Of a DNA stretch of 64,000 bases, positions 42,839-51,183 are shown piece by piece. The DNA lies in assembly GCF_900111455.1 (NCBI RefSeq), contig NZ_FOIE01000002.1, positions 372,001 through 436,000 on the forward strand, written 5' to 3'. Below the pieces are notes generated by a model. That model was given only the letters and a program-made list of their open reading frames with translations. It had not been told where the DNA came from and ran no database searches. This DNA comes from Geodermatophilus poikilotrophus (lineage in GTDB: Bacteria > Actinomycetota > Actinomycetes > Mycobacteriales > Geodermatophilaceae). The translations under genes and the position numbers were made by a program. Position 1 is the first letter of the stretch. Each line of letters starts with the position of its first letter.

Positions 42839-43264
42839 CTAGTCCTTCTCCCGCGCCTCGGTCGTCGCCCTGTCGTTGGCCTTCCGGATGGCGTCGACCA
42901 GCTCGTCCTTGGTCATCGACGACCGGCCGCTGACGTCGAGCCGCCTGGCGACGTCGAGCAGGTGCTCCTTGGTGGCGTTGGCGTCGACGCCGCCCTTGGT
43001 CTCGCGGTCGGTGTCCCGGCCGCCCTCCGCCTGTGCGTCGCTCGGGCCCTTGTGGTCCTTGGGCTCCCAGTGGTCGCCGATCTTCTCGTGCGTGTGCTTG
43101 ACCGCCGCCCAGGCGACCTGGTTGGCGCGCCGCGCGTCGTCGTAGGAGTCCATCGCCGAGTCGTGGGCCTTGGCGAAGGTGCGCTGCGCCTTCTCGTCCG
43201 AGCGCTGCAGGGTGCTGGGGATCTCGTCCTGCTTCGCGTCCCCGCTCTTCGTCGTCTTCGGCAT
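42839..43264 (-). CDS. ChaB family protein with Rho N-terminal/SAP-like domain
   Basis: 141 residues in two parts. The first 70 (EIPSTLQRSDEKAQRTFAKA, then VAWAAVKHTHEKIGDHWEPK) are the ChaB domain; the last 50 (ATKEHLLDVARRLDVSGRS, MTKDELVDAIRKAN) form a Rho-N/SAP-like helical domain that often binds nucleic acid. Such fusions are common in actinobacteria and are tied to stress. It follows the hydrolase gene by 19 bp on the same strand and may end that operon. Confidence 0.85.
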   Translation of the reverse strand: MPKTTKSGDAKQDEIPSTLQRSDEKAQRTFAKAHDSAMDSYDDARRANQVAWAAVKHTHEKIGDHWEPKDHKGPSDAQAEGGRDTDRETKGGVDANATKEHLLDVARRLDVSGRSSMTKDELVDAIRKANDRATTEAREKD

Positions 43265-43283
43265 GCGGCAGACCTACCCGGCA

Positions 43284-44168
43284 TCAGCCGGTCAGGAACG
43301 GGACCAGCGCCGCGACCAGCTCCTCCGGGGCCTCCTCCGCCATGTGGTGGCCGCTGCCGATCCGGCCGCCGCCGCGCAGGTCGCCCGTCCAGTCCGCCCA
43401 GATGGCGCGTGGGTCGCCGTGCAGGTCCTCGAGGTCGTCGTGGGCCGACCAGAGCACCAGCGTGGGGCAGGCGACCCGCCGTCCGGCGGCCCGGTCGGCC
43501 TCCTCGGCGGCACGGTCCACGGTCAGGCCGGCGCGGTAGTCCTCGAGCATGGCGTGCACCGTGGCGGGGTCGGCGATCGCCCGGCGGAAGTCCGCGTGGT
43601 TCTCCTCCCCCATCCGCACGGCCGCCCCCGGGGCCAGCGCGCCGTACCAGGCGTCGGGGTCGGCGCCGATGGCCCGCTCGGGCTTGTCCGGCTGGGCGAA
43701 GAAGAACCAGTGCCACCAGGCGGCGGCGAACCGGGCGTCGGCGCGGTCGAGGTGCTCGACGATCGGGATGCAGTCGAGGACGGCGAGGTGCGTGACGGCG
43801 CCGGGGTGGTCGAGGGCCGTGCGCAGCGCCACGTAGCTGCCGCGGTCGTGTCCGACGACGGCGAAGCGCTCGTGCCCCAGGCCGCGCGCCAGCGCGACCA
43901 CGTCGCGGGCCATGGCCCGCTTCGAGTACGGCGCGTGGTCCTCGGTGGTCGGCGGCTTGGACGACTGCCCGTAGCCGCGCAGGTCCGGGCAGACGACGGT
44001 GTGCCCGGCCGCGGCCAGCAGCGGGGCGACCCGGTGCCAGGTGGTGTGGGTGCGCGGGTGCCCGTGCAGCAGGACGACGGGCGGGCCCTCGCCGCCGACC
44101 CGCACCCGCAGCCGGACGCCGTCCGCCCCGTCGGTCGTGGTCTCCGCGAAGCCGGGGAAGAACGCCAC
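43284..44168 (-). CDS. Alpha/beta hydrolase, haloacetate-dehalogenase-like
   Basis: 294 residues. VVLLHGHPRTHTTW is the oxyanion region, Asp108 in VGHDRGSYVA the nucleophile, and GHHMAEEAPEE holds the catalytic histidine. WWHWFFF (His153-Trp154) recalls the halide-binding pair of fluoroacetate dehalogenases, but the second carboxylate-binding arginine expected three residues after DR is a tyrosine here. Epoxide hydrolase or another dehalogenase specificity is as likely. The GTG starts 1 bp after the thioesterase stop. Confidence 0.82.
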   Translation of the reverse strand: MAFFPGFAETTTDGADGVRLRVRVGGEGPPVVLLHGHPRTHTTWHRVAPLLAAAGHTVVCPDLRGYGQSSKPPTTEDHAPYSKRAMARDVVALARGLGHERFAVVGHDRGSYVALRTALDHPGAVTHLAVLDCIPIVEHLDRADARFAAAWWHWFFFAQPDKPERAIGADPDAWYGALAPGAAVRMGEENHADFRRAIADPATVHAMLEDYRAGLTVDRAAEEADRAAGRRVACPTLVLWSAHDDLEDLHGDPRAIWADWTGDLRGGGRIGSGHHMAEEAPEELVAALVPFLTG

Positions 44169-44169
44169 C

Positions 44170-44562
44170 TCAGCCCTCGGTGAACCGGGACCAGTGGTCG
44201 CGCTCCTCGTCGGTCATGGCCCGGCTCGCGTCGGTGGCGAAGTCGAACAGGACCATCACCACGGAGGCGCGGATGGCGACCTCGTCGTCCTGCACCAGCT
44301 CCTGCCGCAGGGTGAGCGACTTGGTGCCGAGGCGGGTCACCGTGCTGCGCACGCAGAGCCGCTCGCCCACGCGGTAGTACAGCTGGCGCAGGTAGTCGAC
44401 CTCCAGCCGGGCGAGGATCAGCCCGCGGTCCCCCGGTGCTCCCTCGGCCATCGCCAGCCGCGCGTCCTCGATCAGGCTCAGCGCCCGGGCGTGGTTGACG
44501 TGACCGAGGGAGTCCGGGTCCGACCAGCGCAGCTGGACGGCGTGCTCGTGCGGGGCGCTCAG
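44170..44562 (-). CDS. Acyl-CoA thioesterase (4HBT hotdog fold) with CTG start
   Basis: 130 residues if it begins at CTG 44562. The N-terminal QLRWSDPDSLGHVNHAR carries the active-site aspartate and GHVN of the 4-hydroxybenzoyl-CoA thioesterase family, so it must be translated, yet the first ATG in frame is at 44451 inside the domain and no ATG, GTG or TTG lies upstream before a stop. CTG 44562 overlaps the previous stop as CTGA, mirroring the ATGA/GTGA overlaps elsewhere. The substrate is unknown. Confidence 0.8.
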   Translation of the reverse strand: MSAPHEHAVQLRWSDPDSLGHVNHARALSLIEDARLAMAEGAPGDRGLILARLEVDYLRQLYYRVGERLCVRSTVTRLGTKSLTLRQELVQDDEVAIRASVVMVLFDFATDASRAMTDEERDHWSRFTEG

Positions 44563-44789
44563 GGCAGGTCCGCGGTCTCGGCGGACTGGCGGTGGGCGCC
44601 CTGGGCGTCGTCCGGGTCGGGGTGGACCGTCCGCTCCTCGGACTCGGCCAGGATCACCTCGGCGGCGACCTCCTCCATGCCGCTGCCGCGGAGCTCCTCC
44701 TCCTCGGGCAGCAGCTCCGCCCGCGTGTGGACGTTGTGCTCGGTGACGTTGGCCAGCGCCTCGGGGCTGGGCTCCTTGTTGGTGGTCAC
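44559..44789 (-). CDS. Small acidic hypothetical protein
   Basis: 76 residues, strongly acidic, beginning MTTNKEPSPEALANVTEHNV and with a Glu-rich middle (ELLPEEEELRG, EEVAAEVILAESEE). No known domain recognised; probably flexible. GTG at 44789 is 2 bp after the DUF2795 stop, and its own stop is shared with the thioesterase CTG. Its existence is supported by tight packing between two recognisable genes. Confidence 0.6.
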   Translation of the reverse strand: MTTNKEPSPEALANVTEHNVHTRAELLPEEEELRGSGMEEVAAEVILAESEERTVHPDPDDAQGAHRQSAETADLP

Positions 44790-44791
44790 CC

Positions 44792-45049
44792 TCAGAACCG
44801 CTGCTGCTCGGTGCCGATGCCCAGGGCGCGGGCGACGTCCTGCACGTTCTCGAACTGCTGGCCGGACGGCAGCCGGCGCAGGTCCGACAGCACGCGGTCG
44901 GGGGCGTTGCCCTCCTGGGCCTTGGCCACGAGCGCGTCCTTGTCGGCCGGCCACACCTCCTTGCCGAGGGCCTCGGCGAGCGCGGCGCGGCGCTCGACGT
45001 CGCCGGTGGAGGTGCCGGGAGAGGTGGCGGGCTGGTGCGGGTCGGTCAT
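44792..45049 (-). CDS. DUF2795 family protein
   Basis: 85 residues. An unstructured, Thr/Ser-rich start is followed by RRAALAEALGKEVWPADKDA and GNAPDRVLSDLRRLPSGQQF, the DUF2795 helical domain. ATG at 45049 has AGGGAG upstream; an in-frame GTG at 45067 would overlap the stop of the Vms1-like gene as GTGA. Function unknown; DUF2795 genes are common in actinobacterial stress clusters. Confidence 0.8.
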   Translation of the reverse strand: MTDPHQPATSPGTSTGDVERRAALAEALGKEVWPADKDALVAKAQEGNAPDRVLSDLRRLPSGQQFENVQDVARALGIGTEQQRF

Positions 45050-45063
45050 GTCGGTCTCCCTGG

Positions 45064-46197
45064 TCACTGAACCGTGGGGGTGGAGTCGTCGGTGTAGCGG
45101 AGGATCGCGGCGACCGGGATGTCCCCGGGCATCGCCGCCCGCGGCACGACGACGACGCCGGCCGCGCTGGCCACGGAGGCGGCGAGCAGCGCTCCCTCGG
45201 CCGGGACGACGGTGCCGTGGGTGCCCAGGGCGTCCATGTCGTGCTGGTCGACGCCGAGCTCGAGCGGCGAGGTGCCGACCAGGAGCGTGTCGTCGGGGTC
45301 CTGCTGGTCGGCGAGGACGAGGGTCTCGACCTGGCCCTTGCGCAGCGCCTCGACCACCGCGGCCTTGCCCGTGACGGCCAGGCCGTGGGCGCCGGCGGAG
45401 GCCAGCTTCTCCACCGCGTCGGCCTCCTCGCGGGCCTCGTGCTCGGCCACGAGCTCGGCGGCCCGCTGGTCGACCGGCTCACGGTCGGCGCCGGCGGCCC
45501 GGCCGCCCTCGTCCATGGAGACGATGAGCTCCGACCAGAGGTCACTGGCCCGGTCGCTGAGGATCTGCCGGGCCCGCACGTCACCGGCGAGGAGGACGAA
45601 GGCCGGCTGCAGCCGGCGCACCAGCGAGGCGATGCGCTCGGCGACGTTGTCGGCGTTGTGGACCCACTTGTTCTCGGCGTTGTGCTGGTACCGGTGGTGC
45701 GCCCAGCCACCGCCCTGGAACTTGCGGATCTGGAAGCTGTCGCCCTCCACCTCGTCCTCGATCTCGGGCCGGCCGACGAGGGTGGCCACCGAGATGTCGG
45801 CCCCGACCCGGTCGGTGACGACGACGATGTGCGGCACGCGCCCTGGCAGCTGCCGCAGGATCGGGAGCAGGTTCGGGGTCGGCGACCACTCGGCGACCTC
45901 CTGCCGCGGCGAGCCTACCAGCGGCTGGTCCAGGACGACGGATCCGTCGGCCGCCACGACGAGGGCCCGGCCCCGCAGCGTGGCGATCTCCCCACCCTCG
46001 TTGGCCTCCAGCAGCCGGCCGCGGACCGCCTCGACCACCGGCTCCGGCGCGCCCTGCTCGGTGAGCTGCTCGGCGATGGCGCGGACCCGCAGCTCCACCT
46101 CGGTGTCGGCGTTCTCGGTGGTGTGCGTCACGTCGGCGCACACGGTGGCGTAGGGCCCGGAGGCGGTGAAGACCGGTTCCAGGAAGGACACGTCCAT
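45064..46197 (-). CDS. Vms1/eRF1-like (baeRF family) protein, possible peptidyl-tRNA hydrolase
   Basis: 377 residues similar in length and layout to Rv2629 of mycobacteria. An N-terminal domain (to about 140), the release-factor-like core with QIRKFQGGGWAHHRYQHNAE, and a C-terminal eRF1-type domain (VEKLASAGAHGLAV, GQVETLVLADQQ). Family members free nascent chains from tRNA on stalled ribosomes or bind ribosomes under stress. It heads the operon that continues through DUF2795, the small acidic protein, the thioesterase and the hydrolase. Confidence 0.83.
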   Translation of the reverse strand: MDVSFLEPVFTASGPYATVCADVTHTTENADTEVELRVRAIAEQLTEQGAPEPVVEAVRGRLLEANEGGEIATLRGRALVVAADGSVVLDQPLVGSPRQEVAEWSPTPNLLPILRQLPGRVPHIVVVTDRVGADISVATLVGRPEIEDEVEGDSFQIRKFQGGGWAHHRYQHNAENKWVHNADNVAERIASLVRRLQPAFVLLAGDVRARQILSDRASDLWSELIVSMDEGGRAAGADREPVDQRAAELVAEHEAREEADAVEKLASAGAHGLAVTGKAAVVEALRKGQVETLVLADQQDPDDTLLVGTSPLELGVDQHDMDALGTHGTVVPAEGALLAASVASAAGVVVVPRAAMPGDIPVAAILRYTDDSTPTVQ

Positions 46198-46348
46198 GGG
46201 GGTGGGACCACTCCTCGATCGCTGTGGGTCGGGTCGGCGGTCCGGGTCGCGGGGGCTGCGACCCGGGCTGCCCGCCTCCGCCGCCTACCCACCGACCGTG
46301 CCCTCACACCCCGGTGTCGATCGGCCGGAGCACGGGTAGGCGGTCGGC

Positions 46349-46693
46349 ATGACCGAGCACGACCAACTGCCGCTGCCCGACTACGACCACCTCCCCGTGG
46401 ACGGGCTCACCTCCCGGATCCGCACGCTGGACGCCGCCGGGCTGGAGACCCTGCTGGAGTACGAGCGGGCGCACGCCGACCGGCTGCAGGTGGTGACGAT
46501 CATGGAGAACCGGCTGGCCGCGCTGCGTGAGGGCGCCCAGCCCTCCGGTGGCGACCCCGCCGCCGCGGCCGCCGACGACCCGGTGCACGCCGCGGGCGGG
46601 TCGAAGGTCTCCGAGGCCACCACGGGACCGGCGATGAACCCGCCGTCCCAGGGCGACCCGACCAACCCCGCCCAGCCCCGCTCGACCGGCTGA
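46349..46693 (+). CDS. Small conserved actinobacterial protein (DUF8129-like)
   Basis: 114 residues. LPLPDYDHLPVDGLTSRIRT and LDAAGLETLLEYERAHADRL form a conserved N-terminal helical unit known from many actinobacteria without assigned role; the C-terminal 50 residues are Gly/Ala/Pro-rich and likely disordered. ATG at 46349, divergent from the Vms1-like gene. Followed by a large palindrome. Confidence 0.72.
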   Translation: MTEHDQLPLPDYDHLPVDGLTSRIRTLDAAGLETLLEYERAHADRLQVVTIMENRLAALREGAQPSGGDPAAAAADDPVHAAGGSKVSEATTGPAMNPPSQGDPTNPAQPRSTG

Positions 46694-46700
46694 GCCCTTC

Positions 46701-46760
46701 GCGAGATCTGCACAGTGGCGCTCATCGGGCACCCGATGGCCGCCACTGTGCGGATCTCGC
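46701..46760. terminator. 60-bp near-perfect palindrome between convergent genes
   Basis: Arms 46701-46720 and 46741-46760 (beginning GCGAGATCTGCACAGTGGCG) are complementary except for one wobble, and the centre CATCGGG/CCCGATG continues the stem. It lies between the small-protein gene and tadC and can terminate both. It is less GC-rich than other hairpins here. Confidence 0.7.
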
Positions 46761-46764
46761 GGTG

Positions 46765-47652
46765 TCAGCCGCCGAAGGCCGCGGCGATGTCCAGGACGGC
46801 CGGGCCGAGCAGCACGATGAACAGCGTCGGCAGGATGCACAGGATCAGCGGGAAGATCACCTTCACCGGGATCTGCATCGCCTTCTCCTCGGCCCGCTGC
46901 CGCCGCTTGAGCCGCATCTCCGCCGCCTGGGTGCGCAGCACGTCGGCGATCGAGACGCCGTACGCGTCGGCCTGCACCACCGCACGGATGAACCGGCGCA
47001 GGTCGGGCACCGCCGTCCGCTCGGCCAGCGCCAGGTAGGCCTCGCGGCGGGGCTGGCCGACGGCGATGTCCTGCAGCGTGCGCACCAGCTCCTCGGCCAG
47101 CGGACCGCGGCCGTTGCGCCCGGCCCGCGCCATCGCCGCCTCGAAGCCGAGCCCGGCCTCCACCGCGATGGTCATCTGGTCGAGGGTGTCGGCCAGCTCC
47201 AGCGCGATCGCCTGCTGCCGCTCCTGCCCACGGCTGTAGAGCAGCAGCTCGGGCACGACGTAGGCCACACCGGTCACCCCGGCCGCCATGAGCAGGGCCG
47301 GCGGGCCGGGGCTCGCCGAGACCACCAGCCCGCCGAGCGCCGCGGCCACCGCGGCGAGCACCAGCTTGGCCGCCACCAGCCGGGGCACCGGCCACTCCGC
47401 CGGGCGCCCGGCGGCGCCGGCCAGCCGGTTGAGCCGGGCGACCGTGCCGGCCGGGGTCAGGGCCCGGGCCAGCCGCGGCAGCAGCCGGGACCGCGGCCGG
47501 GCGGGAGCCGCGCCGGGCAGGTCCAGGCCGCGGGTCAGGTTGGCGCGGGTGCGGGCAGCGGCGTCCTGCGTGCGGGCTAGCAGCGCCCAGCCCAGCAGCG
47601 GGACGGCGAGGGCGACGGCCAGCGCGGCCGCGAGCACGGGGGTCGGCAGCAT
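46765..47652 (-). CDS. tadC: Tad pilus inner-membrane platform protein TadC
   Basis: 295 residues, type II secretion F domain (T2SSF). After an N-terminal membrane helix and a basic linker come two helices near 110-155, the cytoplasmic F-domain with LADTLDQMTIAVEAGLGFEA and QADAYGVSIADVLRTQAAEM, and a terminal helix. With TadB it forms the platform on which TadA acts. Its ATG shares a base with the TadB stop (TGATG). Last gene of the tad operon. Confidence 0.92.
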   Translation of the reverse strand: MLPTPVLAAALAVALAVPLLGWALLARTQDAAARTRANLTRGLDLPGAAPARPRSRLLPRLARALTPAGTVARLNRLAGAAGRPAEWPVPRLVAAKLVLAAVAAALGGLVVSASPGPPALLMAAGVTGVAYVVPELLLYSRGQERQQAIALELADTLDQMTIAVEAGLGFEAAMARAGRNGRGPLAEELVRTLQDIAVGQPRREAYLALAERTAVPDLRRFIRAVVQADAYGVSIADVLRTQAAEMRLKRRQRAEEKAMQIPVKVIFPLILCILPTLFIVLLGPAVLDIAAAFGG

Positions 47653-48584
47653 CAGAACCGGATCGCCACGGTCTTCTTGAGCCACAACCCGCCGACGGTG
47701 AGCAGCACGACGACGGCGGCGATCATGAGGTAGCCGGCCAGGCCCTCGGTGAAGCCGGCCAGGTAGGCGGGGTTGGTCACCGACAGGAAGCCGACGATGC
47801 CGAACGGCAGGGCCATCAGCACGGCCGCCGAGAGCTTGCCCTCGGCCGACAGCGCCTTGACCTGCCGGCGGATGGCGTTGCGCTCCCGGATCGTGTGCCC
47901 GACGGTGTCGAGGACCTCGGCCAGGTTGCCGCCGACCTCCCGGTGGATGCCGATCGCCTGGGCGACCCAGCGGAAGTCGTCGCTGTCCATCCGCTCGGCC
48001 ACCTCGTCGAGGGCGTCGCCGAGGTCGCGGCCCACCCGGGTCTCGTTGACGATCCGGGCGAACTCCTCCGACGTCGGCGCGGCGGCCTCGGTGGAGACGG
48101 CGTCGACCGCCCGCAGCAGGCTGTGCCCGGCGCGCAGGCTCGACGCCATCAGCTGCAGCGAGTCGTCCAGCTGGTCGGCGAACGCCGCCTGCCGCCGCCC
48201 GCGCTTCACCCCGAGCAGCACCTTGGTGCCCAGCGGGGCCGGCACCGCGAACACCAGCGCCAGCAGCACCCCGCCGAGCAGCAGGCCCAGCGCCCCGAGG
48301 ACGACGGTGGCGAGGCCCACCAGCAGGACGACGTCCGGCAGCGGCGCAGCCACCCCCGCCCGCTCCAGCGCCGCCGTGCCGCGGGCCACCAGCCCGCGCC
48401 GGGCGAGCACCCGCTCCACCGCGGCGCCGGCCGCGGCCGAGGCACCGGCCAGCGCGGACGCCGGCGGCGCTCCCGTGGGGTCGAGCCGGGACAGCGGCAC
48501 CCGCCGCGGCCCGGCCGGGAGGACGACGAGGGCGAACAGCAGCAGCCCGCCGGTGACCGCGAGCAGGCCGGCGACGGGCAGCAT
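47652..48584 (-). CDS. tadB: Tad pilus inner-membrane platform protein TadB
   Basis: 310 residues with the same T2SSF architecture as TadC: N-terminal helix, central helices near 85-115, then DQLDDSLQLMASSLRAGHSL and IGIHREVGGNLAEVLDTVG, and two C-terminal helices. Start and stop overlap TadA and TadC by one base each, so expression is coupled. Confidence 0.92.
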   Translation of the reverse strand: MLPVAGLLAVTGGLLLFALVVLPAGPRRVPLSRLDPTGAPPASALAGASAAAGAAVERVLARRGLVARGTAALERAGVAAPLPDVVLLVGLATVVLGALGLLLGGVLLALVFAVPAPLGTKVLLGVKRGRRQAAFADQLDDSLQLMASSLRAGHSLLRAVDAVSTEAAAPTSEEFARIVNETRVGRDLGDALDEVAERMDSDDFRWVAQAIGIHREVGGNLAEVLDTVGHTIRERNAIRRQVKALSAEGKLSAAVLMALPFGIVGFLSVTNPAYLAGFTEGLAGYLMIAAVVVLLTVGGLWLKKTVAIRF

Positions 48585-49996
48585 CAGGCCCACCCCCGCC
48601 GCGGCTCGACGGTGCCGAACACGCGCGGCGAGACCCGGATGCCGAGCTCGTCGAAGCGGTCGGTGAACCGCGGCCGCACCCCGGTCGGCACCGGCTTGCC
48701 CAGGAAGCGGCCCGCCGCGTCGACGCCCGCGGAGTAGTCGAAGAGGAACGCGTCCTGCAGGGTGACGGTCTCGCCCTCCATGCCCTGCACCTCGGTCACG
48801 TGCGTGACCCGCCGGGTGCCGTCGCGCAGCCGGGTCAGCTGGACGACGACGTCGACGGCCGAGGCGATCTGCTCGCGGATCGCCCGCAGCGGCAGGTCCA
48901 TGCCGGCCATGAGGACGAGGGTCTCCAGCCGGGCGATCGCGTCGCGCGGGGAGTTGGCGTGCACGGTCGACAGCGACCCGTCGTGGCCGGTGTTCATCGC
49001 CTGCAGCATGTCGAGGGACTCCCCGCCGCGGCACTCCCCGACCACGATCCGGTCGGGGCGCATCCGCAGCGAGTTGCGCACCAGGTCGCGGATGGTGATC
49101 GCGCCCCTGCCCTCGATGTTGGGGGGCCGGGACTCCAGCCGGACGACGTGGTCCTGCTGCAGCTGCAGCTCGACGGCGTCCTCGATGGTGACGATCCGCT
49201 CGTCCTCGGGGATGAACGAGGACAGCACGTTGAGCAGCGTCGTCTTCCCGGTGCCGGTACCGCCGGAGACGATGACGTTGAGCCGGGCCTCGACGCAGGC
49301 GCGCAGCAGCTCGGCCATCTCCGGGGAGAGGGTGCCGAAGGCGACCAGGTCGTCGACGGTGAACGGGTCCTTGGCGAACTTCCGGATGGTCAGCGTCGAC
49401 CCGCTGAACGCCAGCGGCGGGATGATCGCGTTGACGCGGGAGCCGTCGGCCAGCCGGGCGTCGACCAGCGGTGAGGACTCGTCGATCCGCCGTCCCACCC
49501 GGGAGACGATCCGGTCGATGACCCGGCGCAGGTGCTCCTCGGAGGTGAACCGCGCAGCGGTGCGGACCAGCCGGCCCTCCTGCTCGACGTAGACCGCGTC
49601 CGGGCCGTTGCACATGATCTCGGTGACGCTCGGGTCGTCGAGCAGCCGCTGCAGCGGGCCGTAGCCGAGGACGTCGTCGGCCAGCTCGGCGGTCAGCCGC
49701 GCCCGCTCCTCGGCCGAGAGCGGGACGCGCTCCTCCTCGACCACCTCGTCGAGCTCGCCGAGGACGATCGTGCGCAGCTGGTCCTCGGACAGCGACGGGT
49801 CGTTCATCCGGTTGCCCATGCGCTCGAACAGGGCCTTGGCCACCCGGTCCTTGAGCCTGGTGAGCGCATCGGTCGGCGGGGCGGACGACGGAGCCGGGGT
49901 CACCGGCCGGGGCTGCGGGACGACGGACGGCGCGGCCGGGGGCTCCGGCACGGTGTGCCGCCCCTGGGCCGCGGCGAGCCGGGACGCGAGGTTCAC
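48584..49996 (-). CDS. tadA: Tad pilus assembly ATPase TadA/CpaF
   Basis: 470 residues of the CpaF secretion ATPase family. A proline-rich leader and helical N-domain precede VLGYGPLQRLLDDPSVTEIM, Walker A GGTGTGKTT near residue 245, Asp-box TIEDAVELQL, Walker B RPDRIVVGECRGGE and the His box STVHANS. It powers pilin extrusion. GTG at 49996 overlaps the TadZ stop (GTGA). Confidence 0.95.
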   Translation of the reverse strand: MNLASRLAAAQGRHTVPEPPAAPSVVPQPRPVTPAPSSAPPTDALTRLKDRVAKALFERMGNRMNDPSLSEDQLRTIVLGELDEVVEEERVPLSAEERARLTAELADDVLGYGPLQRLLDDPSVTEIMCNGPDAVYVEQEGRLVRTAARFTSEEHLRRVIDRIVSRVGRRIDESSPLVDARLADGSRVNAIIPPLAFSGSTLTIRKFAKDPFTVDDLVAFGTLSPEMAELLRACVEARLNVIVSGGTGTGKTTLLNVLSSFIPEDERIVTIEDAVELQLQQDHVVRLESRPPNIEGRGAITIRDLVRNSLRMRPDRIVVGECRGGESLDMLQAMNTGHDGSLSTVHANSPRDAIARLETLVLMAGMDLPLRAIREQIASAVDVVVQLTRLRDGTRRVTHVTEVQGMEGETVTLQDAFLFDYSAGVDAAGRFLGKPVPTGVRPRFTDRFDELGIRVSPRVFGTVEPRRGWA

Positions 49997-51183
49997 GACG
50001 CCGCCCGGTGCTTGGCCCGGTAGCGGCCGGGCTTCACGATCGGGGTGGCGGCGAAGCGGGCGACCAGCCGGCGCAGCTCCTTGGCCGCCGGGTCCTTGCG
50101 GCCGCCGGCGACGATCGGCACCCCCTGGTTGGTCGACGTCGGCACCGCGGCCGAGCGCGGCACGACGACGTCCACCCCGGTGCCGATCGCCGTCTCGACG
50201 TCGCGCACCGACAGCCCGCCCTTGGGGTCGGCGAGGTTCATGACCACGTGCCGGCCGGCCGGGATCATGCACAGCTCGCGGAGCACGTCGAGCTCCTTGC
50301 GCAGCCCGCGGACGCCCGGGACGTCCATGCTGGTCACCATGACCACGTCGGTGGCGCGGTCGAGGGCGGCGAGGGTCTGCTCGGAGAGCCCGGGCGCGGT
50401 GTCGACGACGACGTAGCGGAACTCGCGCGCCAGCGAGGTGAGCAGCCGGGTGACGTCGGCGGCGGTGACCGTGTCGCCGGCGGCCGGGGACTCCGCCCCG
50501 CAGACCGCGTACAGGCCGCTGGGGTGCTGGGTGAGGAAGGTCTTGAGGACCATGGTGTCCTCGGTCGCCGGGCCGTGGGCGACGTCGGGCAGCGCGTACT
50601 CCGGCGCCAGGCCGAGCGCGGAGGCGACGTCGCCGAACTGCACGTCGAGGTCGACCAGCACGGTCGACTGGGGCGCGGACGCGGTCAGCCCGATCGCCAG
50701 GTTGGACGCCACGGTCGTCTTGCCCACCCCGCCCTTCGGCGAGGCAACGGTGATGACCCGCCCGGTGTAGCGGGCGGTCTCCTCGACCGGGCGCAGCACC
50801 CGCCGCCGCCCGGCTGCGGCGGCACCGGCCCGCTCGACGGCCTCCCGGATGGTGAGGACGTCGGCGGAGGGCGAGAGCAGGTCCCGGATGCCGGAGCGCA
50901 TCGCCGCCTGCCACATCTGCGGGGAGGCCTCGGCCATGAGCACCACGGTGATCCCGGGGCTCTGCACGTCGAGCCGGGAGGCGAGCGAGAGCACGGCGTC
51001 CGGGGCCGCGGCCGGCCCGATCAGCAGGACGTCGGGCAGCTCGCCGTCGACCAGCTGCTCGAACAGCCGCGCCGGGTCGGCGGGCAGCCGGCCGGCGGGC
51101 AGCGCGTGCACGTCGCCGTCGGTCGCCTCCTTGACGCGCAGGACGAGCTCCTCGTCGGCGGCGGCGAGAACCACGCGGCTCAT
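49993..51183 (-). CDS. tadZ: Pilus polar-localisation ATPase TadZ/CpaE
   Basis: 396 residues: an atypical receiver domain (1-120) and a MinD/ParA ATPase with the deviant Walker A SPKGGVGKTT near residue 147, VLVDLDVQFGD and YVVVDTAPGLSE. TadZ positions the Tad machine. ATG at 51183 overlaps the CpaB stop by ATGA. Confidence 0.92.
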   Translation of the reverse strand: MSRVVLAAADEELVLRVKEATDGDVHALPAGRLPADPARLFEQLVDGELPDVLLIGPAAAPDAVLSLASRLDVQSPGITVVLMAEASPQMWQAAMRSGIRDLLSPSADVLTIREAVERAGAAAAGRRRVLRPVEETARYTGRVITVASPKGGVGKTTVASNLAIGLTASAPQSTVLVDLDVQFGDVASALGLAPEYALPDVAHGPATEDTMVLKTFLTQHPSGLYAVCGAESPAAGDTVTAADVTRLLTSLAREFRYVVVDTAPGLSEQTLAALDRATDVVMVTSMDVPGVRGLRKELDVLRELCMIPAGRHVVMNLADPKGGLSVRDVETAIGTGVDVVVPRSAAVPTSTNQGVPIVAGGRKDPAAKELRRLVARFAATPIVKPGRYRAKHRAAS

